Shown here one piece after another: positions 12,841 through 24,610 of a DNA stretch of 64,000 nucleotides. Each line of letters opens with the position of its first letter. Positions within the stretch are counted from its first letter, which is position 1. Source of the DNA: Campylorhamphus procurvoides. Lineage: Eukaryota > Chordata > Aves > Passeriformes > Dendrocolaptidae. Made by a program: the position numbers and the translations under genes. The notes beneath the pieces were generated by a model that did not search any database, had not been told where the DNA came from, and saw only the letters and a list, made by a program, of their open reading frames with translations. Location: contig WBMV01000850.1 of assembly GCA_013396655.1 (NCBI GenBank), positions 1,134,110 through 1,198,109 on the forward strand, in the 5' to 3' direction.

Positions 12841-12938
12841 CTTCCCTACCCTACCGGGCCCTTCCCTGCCCAGCCTGGCCCAGCCCTGCCTTCCCTACCC
12901 TACCGGGCCCTTCCCACTCCTGCCCAGCCTTGCCCGGC
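12841..12938. repeat. 49-bp tandem repeat, two copies
   Basis: A pyrimidine-rich unit beginning CTTCCCTACCCTACCGGG starts at 12841 and again at 12890. The second half of each copy is less well conserved. It lies just upstream of the TXNDC17 start codon within the shared promoter. Confidence 0.8.
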
Positions 12939-13036
12939 CCTTCCCATCCCGGCCCGGCCTCCGTACCCCGCGCACTCCCGGCGGCCCGCGCGGCGGGACC
13001 GGGTTCGAACGGCGCCCGGCGGGTCCCGGCACCTCG

Positions 13037-13080
13037 TTCCTTCCTTCCTTCCTTCCTTCCTTCCTTCCTTCCTTCCTTCC
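13037..13080. repeat. (TTCC)11 / (GGAA)11 microsatellite
   Basis: Eleven perfect TTCC units are followed by an impure pyrimidine tract to about 13125. It sits between TXNDC17 and KIAA0753. On the minus strand it is a GGAA repeat, the core of ETS-factor sites. Confidence 0.97.
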
Positions 13081-13284
13081 TTCTTTCCTCCCTTCATCCC
13101 TGCTTTCCTTTCTCTTCTCTCTCTCCCTCCTCCGTCCCATAGTCCGCTGGTGCCGGCCCCGCCGTGAGGGTTCAGGAGAGGCCGCGGCTCCTCCGGCCGG
13201 GCCGTCCCTCACTGCCAGCCCCGGGGCCGCTTTCGAGAGCCTCAAACAGCCTCAAATAACTTTGTTTTCCCCCCAGCCGCAGCC

Positions 13285-16200
13285 ATGGGGCCAGGCAAGG
13301 CAGCGGTGCTGGAAGATGCGTATGAATTCTCCACCCAGCGATGCGGGAGTGAAGCAAAGGCCTTACAAACACAGGTACCGTTTGCTGCCTGCAGCGATGC
13401 CCGATTGGTTTTTTTCGTGATTGTTGCAAAAAGGTGATTATGACCCACTTCTAGAGACAGCCTACCAGGGAGTGTCATACTTGCTTTCCTGGTGCTGTCA
13501 CATAATCTTGATGCTGTCCTTTTGTAAGGGTAGAAATCAAAAACTACATCCATAAATATTATTAATTGTCTGTTGTGGTTCAGTCCTACACAGCTGCCGG
13601 CTCACTCCCAATGGGATGGGGAAGAGAACTGGAAGGGGAAAAGTAGGAAAAATGGGTAGAGATAAAGGCACATTAATAGGGAAAACAAATGCTGTGTGCA
13701 CAAGCAAAGCAAAATAAGGAATTCATTCCCTACATCCCATCAGCAGGCAGGTGTTCAGCCATTTCTGCAGCTTCACCACATTTGGCAGTGACTTGGGAAG
13801 ACAAAGACTGTCACTCCAAACAGCTTCCCCTTCCTCCTTCTTCCCCACAGCCTTTACTGCTGAGCAGGATGCCACATGGTGTGGAATATCCCTTGGGTCA
13901 GCACAAATCCAAAACTGTGCCATCATGATGGGATCCATGCTCATACAAAAAAGATCCAATTTCCTTACTGTTGTACACTTGGTTGCATCACCCATGTAAA
14001 GTGTTCTGTATAACATCAGCTTTTTTTTCATACTTTGAACAGCTCCAGTTTAATAGAAATGTGCCTGCAGTTCCAGAGAATTTGGCTCTCAGATTCTCTC
14101 ACCCCCGTCCAATTGTAATAGAAAAACTGAAGGCATCCAGTGATCAGAGAAACCCAGCTGGAAGTGAGAACCCCAGCCTGAGAAGCTCTGGCATGTTCTC
14201 AGTGGTATCTGAAGAGAGACTGAAATTGGCTGTCCAGCTGGCCAAAAGGGACATCAAACGAAGGCGTCTTGAAGAGCAAGTGAAACAGCAGGTGTTTGGA
14301 AACATGGTCAGTAAACCATTGTGGTCCCAGAAGCCACAACAGCAGAGGATTGAAGTATTTGCAAGTCCAGGACATAAAAATGCACTGAAGTCTCAAACTT
14401 GCTTGTCAGGTCAGCAGAGGCTCGACCAGCCTTCCCAAACGGAGTTTGCCAGGTCTGACAGGAATGTTTATCTCTACGTAGCTGAGGAGGGAAGGCCAAA
14501 ACCAGCTGTTTTGGACTCTCCACCCACCCGTGACACAGGACCAGACCCCAAGCCAAATTTAAACAAAAAACAACATAAAAATACGCAGGAAGTTCAACGT
14601 CTGCAAAAGGAATTGAGGAGCTATGTCCAGAAAATTGAAGAAATGATTAAAAAAGGTGTAAGACTAAACAATGATTATGTTATATAAATGTACAGTAGTT
14701 TGTTGATTTTTTTCCCACAGTGTTTTGCCTTGGATTAGAATTCATATTTATTCCTGGATTTTTGAGAGCTATCTACTGTTTTTAAAAATGGATAAAAGCT
14801 AGAATAGCTAGGCAGGTTAAGCAATTGGTTCTTTTGTAATAATTAGCAGGAGGTGTAACCATTCCTAATTTTGAGTGCTTTACCTGCAACCTTGTCATAA
14901 AACTAACTGGTCATGTGACTTTTTAAGCTATAACTAATAAGGTATATTGTGTAGTCAAATTCTAAACAGAAACATGACCTAGAGTTACAGTAACTAATTT
15001 GCATTACTGCTAAAGGAACCCCTGCAAATATGTGGTTTGGTTTGGCATGGCAGAGGTTTATTGTTAAGTTATGCCTGTTGTCAGGGCTTAAATGGCATTT
15101 TCACAGGTGAAATTAAGACATAAATTTTTAAATTCTGTGCTTTTTAGGGAAAGATACAGAACCTTTAGATCCTGAAAACGAGCAGCGACTTTGCATTAGG
15201 AGGCAGGAACAAGCTGCACGGTCAGCTCGGATGCTGTATGTGCTCCAGCAACAGGTAGGAACCAGCATTTTAAACTGGGATACATAGCAGCTAGTTTATT
15301 GTGATGAATTTGACAGCAACAAACTGAAACAAGAGGAATTTGATCAGGTTATTTCTGAACTATCATGGCATTCTAGTTTAGATCTGAATTGTGTGACTAA
15401 TTTCTCTCATGGCTGAAGCCCAAAATTTGGACATTCGCCCAGATGTTTCAGTGAAGATTTATTGTTCATTTATAGACATGGAGCTAATTCTGACTGACTT
15501 TCTTCCCTCCTTCTTCTTTCTTGTTAAAACAGGTAAAAGAAATTCAGGATGATATAGAGAAACTGAGTCCTCATACAATCAAACACACTAAAAAGGTAAG
15601 GTGTAATTGTCCTTGAGGCTGTAAGTGGCTTATTGACAGAGTTTTCTGGATAATTGAGTTTGATTGTCTAGGGTGCAGCTGAGCCCTCTTCAGAAAGGGG
15701 ATTTTCTTTGTGTCTTCCACCTTTCATCTCATTCTCACAGAAGCATGGATCACTTGGCCTGATAGTGCCTTTGCTGCTTGCTTCTCAGTTCTCATCTGTC
15801 CACAGTAGACTGGAGAGGAAGGTGGTTGGTCTTATGCTATTTTGTGGCTTCTAATTCCTTCTTCATTCCAATTCCTTTTTGCAGTAACAGTGTGTTCTAC
15901 TCTTGACCACTTTTGTAAACCTCTGGTTGATGTTTCTTGGTCTTACCAGCCTGATTTTCTTCTCTGCCCAGCACCTTTCAGAAGGACAGCACTGAGATCA
16001 TGCCTGTAGTCTGGCCAATACTGTCCTGTTGTTCTCTTGTGCTTTTCCATCACTTGTATTTTCTTCTGTAACACAACCCAGAGGACGAAGAATATTCTCT
16101 GTGTATGCAGTTGTTACATATGAGGGTCCAGCCTATGCTTACAGTTCAGTGTTGGCACACAGAAACACCAGGACCTGTCACACCCAGGCTGTTTCACTGA

Positions 16201-19200
16201 AACCAGCCTGACATTGATAGGGACACTGTTGTGAGGAATCTTTAGTGGATTACTTCAGTGCCTGTTTTGTTTTGTCTCACAAATGGTTTAATATCCATCA
16301 GAATTATCTCAAGCCTGAGTGTTTCTCCATGCAATTTTGGCAGCAATTCTTCCAATAGTGTAAGCATCCATAGAAACTATAGTTCTTAAAGCTTGTGTTT
16401 TTCATTTTCCCAGTCCCGAGCAGTGTCCAGGTTGGCAGCAGCACAGAGAGGTGCTGTACGAACCTTGCAGGCGTTTGCCAGTCAGTTCACAGATCAAACA
16501 GAGGAGCACATTCCTGCCCACTACAAGGAGCTAGGCAGTCTCATTCGACAACTGTCTCTCTGCTCTGCCAAACTAGAAGGGGATTCTTCCATTTCTGACA
16601 TTATCATAGATATTTTGCTGCAAGTTGAGGTAGGAAAAAACATTTTTGTTTTGCTAAGTAGTGAAATACGGGATTGTGTTCATGAAATGGCAGAATATCT
16701 TACTAGTTTTGTTTGTGGGTTTTTTTAAAGGCCGTATTTTCTAATGTATAAATGTACTTTTAATGTTTCTAAATAATGGTGGTCTAAGAGTGAGGTGCAT
16801 CCTAAACAGAGATGCTACCTGCTGTTGGTCTTATTGCTGTTCCTGTTTTTCTTGGCTATCCTGGTAGAATGGGGACTGGCAGTGACAGTGCTGGAGTCAA
16901 CTGTAAATACAAAAATGTAAGCCTTTTCAGTAAGATTTAAGTTAATAATATGAAAAAGCTTCTACATGACCAACTATTGGGAATAATCAGTCAGAAAAAA
17001 AACCAACAAAACCAGACTAAAAATGTTCCAACTGCTTAGAATCTCTTAAATTTGCTTCTCATTTTTATATCAGATTTACTGAGAGAGTAACTAAAACTCT
17101 AAATATTTGCTGCAGGATCTGAATTCACTGCTGGAAAACAAACAAACACCAAAACCAGTGAAGAAATGTATTTCAGCTTCTCAGGCCAAATCTCTGAGGA
17201 ACACTGAGACATTTCCAGCCAAAAAGCAGCTTCTGTCTCCAAAAAGAGAAAAAAAACCTCTCCTCTCAAAGGAACAGCATAGACAAGAGCCTAGAAAACC
17301 TGCACGTGCCAGGAGTCTCTTGACTGGTTTGTATTTTGACTTACTAAATACATTTTTATCAGTTAATTTGCCCTCTGTAGACCAGTTTTGTAGTATGTTA
17401 TATACTGTTGGTCAGAAGTGCATGTTAGCAAATTAGGCTAACAAAAATATCTATATGTGTGTTTTCAGATATTTATATGCATATAAATGTATGTATGCAC
17501 ACAAACTCCAAGCTCACCTTTTCATCAAAACAATGTAGGAAAGACAATTTCTTTAATACTTGTCAGGAAATACAAGGCTGGAGACAATTCTTGCCCCTTT
17601 CAACTTACAAAAGTTAAAAGTTTATGTGTTATTTTTGATACAGATAAACATTGACATGTTTCAGATATTTCAGCAGTTCAAAAGGCAGACAGTTGTGCTC
17701 ATATATTTCACAATAAATACCAAGAAGAAAGTGACCTACCTTCTCCAGAGAGAAATGCCACTTTACAGAGAAGCACAGATGCCCTGGTGAGAGCTAGAGC
17801 TGTAAAAAAAGAGCCTGTCCTTGAAAGGGGTCCTTTGAAGAAGAAAGGTGTGTTATTGCCTGCAAAACCACAGGTATGGAAGTGATAAATCATTTATGCT
17901 GTCTTCTGCTTGTGCCCTGGGATTTATGTAATGCAAGACACTGTCAGAGCTTCACACTTCACAGTATTTCTGTTCTGAGCTAGGACACATAGGGGGACAG
18001 ACTGTCATCTGACTGTTATTTCTAGTGGTTATGACTATTTTAGCAGATGTTTTTAGAAAGCAGTGTTACTGTTCCTTGGAAACATATTGTACAACTAGAA
18101 AAAACGAGTAACAGAATTAGAAAGGAAAATGTTCACTGAAACTAGTTTCATGGTTGAAATTAGCATGGTTTTTTCAAGTTGAAATTAAAGCTGAAGTGTT
18201 TTCCTCCTGTTAGTCATCCTCTGTCACAAAAAGTGCACTGAGCAGTAATGTCATGCTAGTGTTAGCAGGAGAATATAAGTTAGGCAGAATTACTTAATTG
18301 ATTATAGAAATGACAAAATTTGACAGTACAAGTTCTGGTTTCTGCCGTGTCCTTCTTGGAACCAGCAAGAGGCTTCTGTAATGCAAATGAGTTCTTATAA
18401 GTCTAGTGTTAGATTTTGCAAATAGGTGGGTGCTTTTTTATTCCTTCCTCAGAGTATCACCTTCAACTTGAAGATTCAGATCTGACACAGTAACATAGAT
18501 GTGTGCATGTGTAACTTTTACTGCTTCCCATCCTTGTGGATTGGTGACAATTGTGGGCAGGAAGGTTAAGCATTTCAGTAATTCATACTGAGGGGACGAG
18601 TCTAAGTGACCTTGTAGCAAATACAAAAGTGGCAATATTATAGTTTTTTGGCCAAATAAAATGGTACTTTGAAAACTATTTGGATTTATTAAGAGTTAAC
18701 ATAGTCTAATTCTGAAAAATTAAAAATAAGTATTTTCCCCACAAAGGGCAGCATTGGAAAAGTTGGAACTGTTTGCAAAAATAATAGTTGCAGGATTAAA
18801 CATATGTTCTGTTCAGACACAGCTGTACTGCCCTTGAAAGCAGTTGTAAAACCTCCACATACGGCCAACTCTACAGCAAAGCCAGCAGGCATGACTTCAA
18901 GACAAAGTCTGAAGCAAAATGCAAAAGACTTTAACAATTCAACAACTGGAATGTATGGTTTTAATGTGCTGGTGTTAATTTAAGGGAATGCTGAAATCCC
19001 TGAAGTCAAGACAGGTACAGCCCCGGGGAAAGCATGCTGGGTTTCGAAAGCCAACTATAGCTTTCCAGCTAAAAGAGACCAAACGACCTGCTAAGGAGAG
19101 CAGAACCCCCTGCACCCCTCCAAAGCCTCCAGCTGCTCCTGTTCCACCTAACAGGTATGTTTACCTTGCCCTGCTTCCCACTGGGAATGCTGCTGGCTCT

Positions 19201-22200
19201 GGGTTGGTAACTGGGACAGAGTTGGCCTGGCTGCAGCCCAGGGTGGCCAGTGGCACAGCACAGCTCTCTGCAGAGGGCCCAGAGCAGCCTCATTCCCCAT
19301 AGCCCAGGAAGAGCCAGGGCTTCAGGCTTTTGCCAGAGTGGCTGCCTGGAGTGAAGGCCAAACTGTGCAAGGCAGGGCAGTGACAGATAGACAGCAGGCA
19401 GAGTGGGTATTCACAGCACTGCATTAAGAAAGTAAATATTATCTCCATGTTCCAGAAGAACAAATACATATATTTGTTACAGACAATAATAGAGTGCAGT
19501 TTTATTTACTTTAAAGTATCAACATCATGCTAGAGCAGGGCTCCCCAAATTTAAGTTGCTTTGGGACTGGTGTTTGTGGCAGTTGAAGCAAGAGATCCAG
19601 GTGCTGGATCTGTGCTGGGCAGTGTGCAGGGTGAGATGAGGAGCTCATTTCTCTGGGCCAAGCACTTCCTGTTTGCCAACAGCAGGAACATAATTCAACA
19701 GTCTTGGTTCTCCACAGAATTTTTTGGCTTACATGGTCTTAAAGTCAGTATTAATTTTTTTGCTAAAGTTTCTTGCAACTTTGCCAAACTAAAAATCATG
19801 TTATTTCATTCTTTAGTTGTTAGAATGTGCATTTTGTAACCCTTTGTTACTGTGCTATTTTTGAAGACTAGCAAGGCTTGAAACAGAAAATCCAAGAGAA
19901 GGGAAGGCTCTACCTGATCTTCACAGAGGAGAAATTAAAAAAATACAAAAGTTAAGGTAATGACTTACTTTGAAGATTTCATAACTGGTATCACATCTGA
20001 TAGACACTTCCCACTCCAGCATTCCCCTTGAAGTACACTTATGTATTTGGGTTTTTTAAACTATTGTTGTCATACCAAATTTCTAAATGGCATTGCTGTT
20101 TGTTCTTTTTGGTGCAGGCCACAAACTGTTTCTCTAGCCAAGCGTGCAGATGAAGCTGTGAACAAGGTACAGGAGTGGTTGGAACCTCTGTTACACAGGA
20201 CACAGGTAGCACAGGTAAGCTCATGCCATTGGTAAGTGATGCCTTGAGAGCTGTCAAACATTTATAAAGGGGCATCACACAGTTTCTTTTCAACTTAATG
20301 CAAGCTGGAGTTTTATTTCTTTCTTTCTTGTATTGATTTTGTGTCTTTTGGATTTTTTAAGTAGCAGGTTGCAACAAATGCAGATATTTTGAGTGAAAAG
20401 CTGTTGGATGATCTTTTGGAAGATACTGCTCAGGAACTGTGGAGCATGGAGCAGCATGAAAGAGCCCAGAGCAAGACCCTGCCTATGGCTGACACTCATT
20501 GCCTAGAGTCAATGTGGCAAAGAATGGAAGAAATTGAAGTAAGATTTTCTGTCTTGGTTGGTCTCATTAGTGTCAATTTCTTGATTCCTGTCCATAAATT
20601 GTAGTATCTGTAAGTATCTACATTCTTAAATGAAGCAAAGTCTGACTGGGTCAGTGTCTAAAATCAAAGACCTGGAAGGAGTTTGTGCATCCAGCAAAAT
20701 GCACTGTTAGATCAGGAACAGAATGTTTGATGAATCTGTTGCTGTAGACTTGGCAGACCTGAGTTTGTTTCCCACCTCAAGACTCCGTGGCTTAGATCAC
20801 CATATGTGAATGGGAGAATCAGCATGGTGATTATGTTGATTGCCTTGCAGATTGGAAAGTATTTGAATATTAATTTGATTTCTTTCCCTTTTTTTGTGAT
20901 ACAGAATCTCATTATTCTAGTAGTGTGAACATCTTGAGGAAATACACTCTGGCAACCCAAAGTATTTCACAGGGCAGCATGGGGAAGCCAGACAAATACA
21001 TGGTTATCTGTGCCCTTCTTTATTCGTCTTTCTATGTTGATATTCATAAGGTCATAATTTACTTGATTTGAGCTTTTCATATGTTGCTTTCTTAAAAATT
21101 TTTCTTCCATCAGTTTTTTCATGGTTTTTCATTCAATTCCCATTTTTACTTTCCTGTTCAGTGAAATCTGTCATGACTTAGAACTACTGAGTTTAGTGCC
21201 ATTTACCTCTAGAGAGCTGTTCATCAGCTGGAGGTGTGAAGCTGCCATCCTGCAGTGTCCTTGTCCCTGGGGCACTGGAGCACCCACCCATCTGAATTTA
21301 CTGTTGGTGAGGCAGGAGCAGCTTGTGGGTCCTTCAGTTGTTTGGCTGAGGGCTGTTGGTCTGAAATGGGAGGAGTTCCCAGGACTGGCACTAGTTTTGT
21401 ATTCAAGTATGGCATTTTGAACAAGATCAATGCCTGTGATTTCACTCCCCCACCCCTTTGCTGTGTGATGTTAGCAGCCAAAATAAGCCTGCTTTGCCCA
21501 GGGAAGATCATGACCTACTTTCCTGTTGAGGGATAGTCAGGTATGTGGGTGATTGACTGCATTGTGTGTTCCACTGCAGAGACACCGGGACAGTGTCCGC
21601 AGGAGAATCGCCCAGATCATGTACACTGACTCCCATCTCTGGGCCCAGGAAGACAAAATGGGTAACTGTCTTCTTTAATGCCACTGGGGTTTCCTATAAT
21701 CTGTAACTTTAAATTCAGATGTTTTGAAAGCAAGGTCATTGGTTTAGATGTGATCAAGTAGCACCATCCCGACACATTTTTTACTATAGGTGCATCTTTC
21801 AGAGGGCAGTTGCTAAAATGTGGTTTTAAAATTGATACTTTATCAGTATTCCTGTTCTTTATGGTATTTAATTGAGTAGCACAGTGTAGCTACACTGATT
21901 TTCCAAGGTATCTGATTACATACAGACTTTACTGGAACTGTGTTGTTTAACACAGGTTGGAAAATCTCACAATATGACTGGTGAAGATTTACCCCAAATC
22001 TTTATCGATTTTTTTCCATGTCTTGGATTTACTGCCAAGTTTAATAGGCTGATAGTTTTACAGTGGTATTTACTATCTCTCTGCTAGAAGTATCTACTAA
22101 CACCACAAATGATTTATACTAAAACTAGCATTTCTAAAATGCTAGGCTTTAATACACTAAGTTTTTGGCAATCCTATATTGAATTTACATTTTAGGGGCT

Positions 22201-23630
22201 TCTCACTTTCAGTAGTTTACTTACCTGAAGGACCACCCCTTAAAAGAAGCAAAAGGCTTTGTGATGAGTTAACCTGCAGTAGATGTAGTTTTTCTCTTTC
22301 AAAGAAACAATTTTAAATTGTATTTTCTTCCTTCTAGAACAACAAAAGGCATCAACAGCTGAAAGACTCACATCTCCTCATCCAATTCAGATAACCAAAT
22401 TAATTGGAGACACAGAGCTGGAAACAAACATTTTAGTTGAAAAACCTTTTGATGGCAAGTAAGTGGATTATTTGGTCCTACACTAAACTGTGGTGCATGA
22501 GATCTGTGTGACTTCATTACAGTGTTTTCGTCACACTGATTCTTCAAAAAGAGACTTGAAAATCTAGTTCTGTCTTGATGATTATTTTATATTTCCAGTG
22601 ATATTGATGAAAACAAAGAAGCAGAGGAGAAATTGCAGACTGGAAATGACATTCAGCACTCCTTGCCTTTGAACCCTCTACAGAAAGATCGCTCTGTGTC
22701 TCTCTCTGTGCCAAGCCATATGCTCCAGAGCATCTTGGATTATAACAGCAGATACAAGCATCATTTAAAGCTTATTTCCCATGAGGTGGTGGGCAGTTTC
22801 GATCCATGGCAGATTGCTGAGAGGTATATGAATTGTTTGTGGCTTCGAAATTAATGTATCAGCTGATGACAGGTTTTTTTTGTTCTTACTCAGGAGAGGA
22901 GTGAGGAAGGGCCGTTTAAATTCCAGACTGAAAGCAGGCTTTGTGACTGAACAGCTCCTGAGCTTGTCAGGCTTGGGAACACTCATATGTTTGGAGCACA
23001 TGCAGAACTGCAAAGTTCTTCTCAGGAGGCCAGTAAATAACTGTGTACTTACTCACAAACAGTCTTCCTTCTGTAGCATCTGCTGTGGTCTAGAGATCAC
23101 TGAAATTTGACATTTTACTTAAAACTTTTCTGCTCTCAGTAAGGCCCGATACAGGGACAACTAAGATAAAAAGCTTCCCATTTACTTCAGTGGCCTTTGG
23201 ATGACCACCATAGTACATTCACTCTTATTCCCAAGGCAGAATTAGTATCTTAAGAGTTTGAAAAAAGGAAACAACTGAGATCTCTCACTACTTTTAAGCT
23301 TAAAGTATGCCCTTCACTATGAACCTAACTGAGGATAGAATTTCTGCTCTTATACAACCCATATCAGAACATGTATCAAATCTTTTCTTGCGCTAAGCAT
23401 TAGAAAGAAAAAAAAGTATCCATCTTTTAAAATCAGAGCACTGATATCCATAGCATGAATGAGTGGGATTTGAAATCTGACTTTCTGAACCTTTTCCTTC
23501 CCTCTGGCTCAGTCTTGCAGAGCAGCTGACAGAAGAAGCCCTGTGTGACGTGGCAGCAGAGCTGCAGGATGTTTGTGAGGACTATGCAGAAGCTGTGTTC
23601 ACGTCAGAGTTTTTGCAGCCAGTGCAGTGA
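13285..23630 (+). CDS. KIAA0753: KIAA0753 protein (Moonraker / OFIP), centriolar satellite protein
   Basis: Complete gene, 15 coding exons: 13285-13374, 14043-14655, 15148-15254, 15533-15595, 16414-16629, 17116-17326, 17665-17873, 18985-19154, 19867-19956, 20118-20214, 20365-20538, 21580-21661, 22338-22458, 22599-22823, 23513-23630. All introns are GT-AG with matching phases; the product is 861 residues (human about 967). Family landmarks are the start [15 protein letters not shown] at 31, a coiled-coil region about 210-290 with [36 protein letters not shown] in exon 5, and the C-terminal [16 protein letters not shown] and [14 protein letters not shown]. The protein acts at centrioles and satellites with OFD1 and CEP20 (FOR20), supporting centriole duplication and ciliogenesis; human mutations cause ciliopathy. 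The middle (about 364-590) is basic and low-complexity. Here human seems to have a repeated LDAETS-type segment that is single and degenerate in this sequence. Confidence 0.95.
13571..13990 (-). mobile_element. Avian endogenous-retrovirus LTR, internally deleted, in KIAA0753 intron 1
   Basis: The segment begins TGTTGTGG and continues with elements I recognise from a common avian LTR family, including GATAAAGGCACATTAATAGG, GGAATTCATTCCCTAC, GCAGGCAGGTGTTCAGCCAT and TGGAATATCCCTTGGGTCAG. In that family the sense strand is the minus strand here. Compared with the family as I remember it, the middle of U3 is missing: GGGTCAG runs straight into GCACAAATCCAAAAC. The distal end is degenerate. It is non-coding, with no gag, pol or env remnant nearby, so it is a solo LTR. 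The exact subfamily is not assigned. Confidence 0.75.
18747..18980 (+). other. Long open segment in KIAA0753 intron 7, probably not an exon
   Basis: After a possible acceptor (CCACAAAG, ending at 18746) a frame in phase with exon 7 stays open for 78 codons to a TAA at 18981-18983. It encodes a Lys/Ser/Thr-rich stretch resembling the disordered middle of this protein. No donor I can see joins it acceptably to the next exon: the stop comes before that exon, and the frame differs. The exon-7 to 18985 junction reads [17 protein letters not shown], which matches the human order closely. I therefore leave it out of the CDS. A 99-base version ending at a GTAAAA donor at 18846 would keep frame. Confidence 0.3.
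20362..20367 (+). promoter_or_regulatory. NAGNAG tandem splice acceptor of KIAA0753 exon 11
   Basis: TAGCAG immediately precedes GTTGCAACA. Splicing after the first AG (20364) includes a Gln codon, splicing after the second (20367) omits it, and frame is kept both ways. I used the first in the CDS. Confidence 0.6.
20735..20880 (+). repeat. Possible ancient MIR/core-SINE fragment
   Basis: The order of words CACCTCAAGACTC, TTAGATCACCATATGTGAATGGG, GATTATGTTGATTG and AAGTATTTGAAT resembles the 3' half of MIR-type core-SINEs, which survive as diverged relics in bird genomes. It lies in KIAA0753 intron 11. The call is by eye on very diverged sequence. Confidence 0.3.
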
Positions 23631-24610
23631 ATTCTTCCCCACTTCCCCCATCAACATCAGCCTCAGCCTGACAGTCTGTGAGATCTCTGCACCAGACCTC
23701 CATTAAGGATTCATCTCAGGTTTTTATCAAACCATTATAAATAACATTTTCCTTTTCAGACCTGATGTTGTCTGACCACCATGCTTAGCACATACACTGG
23801 GATGAGTTGGGGATGTGGCAATCCAAGGAAGGATTCTCGTGGCACAGCACAAGTAGATGTGAACATTTGGCACTGGCTGTACCTGCAGACCTGTTTGGGC
23901 TCTTTCCATCAGCTTCAGAATGGAGTCCCTGGGTATCTCTGGTACATCATGCACAGACAAATGAGACCTTTCAAAAGAAGCGCATCATATATTTTTTTTT
24001 TAATGTTACATTTTTATTAGCACTTAGTGATTCAAACCTACATACATTTCTCTTAAGAATCCTATTGAAATCAAGAACAACAAAATAAATGAACAATTGG
24101 CATTTCTACAACATCGAATTAACCTGTTTGTTTCAAGTAATCAAGGTACTGGTTTGGGTTATGTCTGGAGTGAACAATGAGTAATTATTTATATAGTATT
24201 CTAGGGAAATGCAAATTCAACCCTTGAGGTAACCCAAAGAACAATACAACAGTCTGTTTCCTTTGTCAATTTTTTTTCTCCAATATTGTTCAACCTATAA
24301 CAGATTAATTTTTAACCTGCTAAGATTATTTTTATTTCCCCTAATTAGAACATAGATTTTAAAAATAATTTTGTTTTTATTGAAGACAGGTTTACTATTT
24401 TGTCTTGAAATTTGCATCAAATGTAATGATGTAAATGTTACTGCTGATGTGTGATTTCTGTAATTTAAAACTTCATTTCTAAAATTATAGAGATAACTTG
24501 TTTTAAGTCAAAAATACGAAAGCCATAGTGCCTCTATATATTTGTATATATGTCTGTGAAAGTATTTTTGAGATTTTTCTATTTTTTAATAAACAACACT
24601 TGTTTCTTAT
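23631..24610 (+). other. KIAA0753 3' UTR
   Basis: The sequence downstream of the stop becomes strongly AT-rich and contains two AATAAA signals, at 24084-24089 and 24588-24593. This predicts UTRs of about 470 or 980 bases. No other feature is seen in it. Confidence 0.6.
24588..24593 (+). terminator. KIAA0753 distal polyadenylation signal AATAAA
   Basis: TTTTTTAATAAACAAC lies at the end of the AT-rich 3' UTR-like stretch; after about 24610 the composition returns to the intergenic average. An upstream AATAAA at 24084 is an alternative. Confidence 0.5.

Larger units (their letters stand above)
12600..13284. promoter_or_regulatory. Bidirectional CpG-island promoter TXNDC17 / KIAA0753
   Basis: The two start codons (12814 minus, 13285 plus) are only 470 bases apart and face away from each other. 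The interval is GC-rich with many CpGs and contains a 49-bp tandem repeat and an (TTCC)n tract. A sequence resembling a 3' splice site (TTTTCCCCCCAG) ends at 13276, eight bases before the KIAA0753 ATG. KIAA0753 may therefore have a non-coding first exon in this interval. Start sites are not determined. Confidence 0.75.

Noticed and set aside
12601..13245. Long Pro/Arg-rich open frames between TXNDC17 and KIAA0753
   Set aside because: They are generated by the 49-bp repeat and the TTCC microsatellite in GC-rich DNA.
18953..18984. 32-base GT-AG micro-intron in KIAA0753
   Set aside because: Too short for vertebrate splicing, and joining there leads to an immediate stop.
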